Of a DNA stretch of 64,000 nucleotides, positions 63,415-64,000 are shown piece after piece. Below the pieces are notes generated by a model. That model was not told the DNA's origin. It saw only the letters and a program-made list of their open reading frames with translations, and searched no databases. The stretch covers positions 434,001-498,000 of the forward strand of contig JAHHHZ010000036.1 in the NCBI GenBank assembly GCA_019359095.1, in the 5' to 3' direction. Within the stretch, counting starts at the first letter, position 1, and every line of letters begins with the position of its first letter. A program made the translations under genes and the position numbers. The DNA is from Pleurocapsa minor HA4230-MV1 (GTDB taxonomy: Bacteria > Cyanobacteriota > Cyanobacteriia > Cyanobacteriales > Xenococcaceae).

Positions 63415-64000
63415 TCACGCCAGTCTCTTGGTCACGAAGGTCGTCACCAGGTTTCCTGTTGGCGGCAGCAAATCATTAGTGACGAAGAAATACTCCAAGC
63501 AGACCTTAACGCCATCGACCACATGAGCTTTGGTGACCACCAGAACAGCCTGACCGTTTTGACCGATGATGGTTCCTGTTCCGTCCTCTTCTACGGTATA
63601 TCTACCTTCGGGGGTATCGAAGGTGACTGAGCGTCGCTCGGAAAACAGATTAGCTGGCAGATTTTGGATATCTACCGCAGTGAAGCCACCATTACCGTTA
63701 AAATTGACTGCACCAACGCCGATGGCTATGGCTGGAGTCTGGTTACCACGGGCAATACCAGGCCCGCCATAAGTGCCTTGAAAGCTGGCTAGCGAGAACT
63801 TTCCCCCGTCTGGATGTCTGGTTGCTGAATACATCATTAAACTCCCCGAAGCAGGGTCTACGGTATTCTGCATCAGAGAAAGTTCTTGGGCAATCTTGAC
63901 GCTGCCGACCAGTTCGGCTTTAGTAATCAAAAAGATAGTTTCTCTTTCACTGCTAGAACCGTCAGACATGGTTGAGATTATCCTGGTTGAGCCATACCCA
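63415..64000 (-). CDS. Two-repeat beta-barrel-like protein, partial at window edge
   Basis: Paralogue of the next gene: at least one and a half copies of the same unit are present (FQGTYGGPGIARGNQTP, NFNGNGGF, SERRSVTF, GRYTVEEDGTG, EYFFVTNDLLPPTGN). An ATG at 63969 exists, but it lies in the middle of a unit. The frame stays open upstream to the window end with no stop, so the true start is probably beyond 64000. Function unknown; it heads the cluster as seen here. Confidence 0.7.
   Translation of the reverse strand, partial: GYGSTRIISTMSDGSSSERETIFLITKAELVGSVKIAQELSLMQNTVDPASGSLMMYSATRHPDGGKFSLASFQGTYGGPGIARGNQTPAIAIGVGAVNFNGNGGFTAVDIQNLPANLFSERRSVTFDTPEGRYTVEEDGTGTIIGQNGQAVLVVTKAHVVDGVKVCLEYFFVTNDLLPPTGNLVTTFVTKRLA

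Overview
The window is chromosomal DNA of a cyanobacterium. It holds a phycocyanin operon (cpcB, cpcA, two cpcC, cpcD), pcyA for phycocyanobilin synthesis, the cyanobacterial NDH-1 subunit NdhM, GAF-rich two-component proteins, a haemagglutinin-type TpsA protein, and very many copies of the HIP1 octamer GCGATCGC. AT-rich spacers with 7-bp tandem repeats fit a larger-genome lineage (Pleurocapsales or Chroococcales in the broad sense). That placement is inference; nothing here is a taxonomic marker.

Layout. 0-4.1 kb: a PAS-GGDEF-EAL protein, a receiver with a C-terminal membrane helix, a small unknown protein and an exported alpha-carbonic anhydrase. 4.2-10 kb: repeat arrays, proA, folB, a remnant-rich spacer, a FAS1 protein, a 2Fe-2S thioredoxin-like protein, a histidine-tailed chelatase-like protein and a menH-like gene with no normal start codon. 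10-18.8 kb: a 200-bp MITE-like element, a tandem GAF protein, a MATE transporter, ilvC with a terminator, an O-methyltransferase, exbB-exbD, a serpin and hisH. 18.9-27.6 kb: tRNA-Pro, an orphan hsdS, a hairpin cluster, a Uma2 gene, lpxB, a large TpsA protein and a DUF937 protein with a calcium-loop tail.

27.6-36.7 kb is a light-harvesting block on the minus strand: cpcB-cpcA-cpcC-cpcC-cpcD, then pcyA, then a GAF histidine kinase with two response regulators. Apoproteins, linkers, the last step of chromophore synthesis and a possible sensor lie together; no bilin lyase genes are in the window. 36.7-43.6 kb: an AmpG-like permease, an NmrA-like protein, and a tripartite TRAP transporter split over two strands around a cluster of unknown small genes that includes two tandem paralogues. 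43.7-49.4 kb: pcrA, a broken histidine kinase interrupted by a dispersed repeat, ndhM, ppa, moaE and a SRAP gene.

49.6-64 kb is entirely minus strand. It begins (left) with a two-gene unit: a 1278-residue zinc-ribbon/STAND NTPase/membrane/14-WD40 protein and a 122-residue helical partner that shares a short NVG...PVQ motif with it. This is the best candidate for an undescribed signalling or conflict system. To its right is a tightly packed set of four SnoaL/NTF2-like proteins, an aldo/keto reductase, a GMC oxidoreductase, a VOC protein, a GH13 enzyme, an SMP-30 lactonase-like protein and two repeat-domain proteins, the last running off the right edge. It looks like a metabolic cluster of unknown product.

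Several repeat families recur across the window: CCCATTA heptamers, a 42-bp element next to them, and a GC-rich palindromic element that lies in a spacer, inside the broken kinase and in-frame inside an NTF2-like gene.
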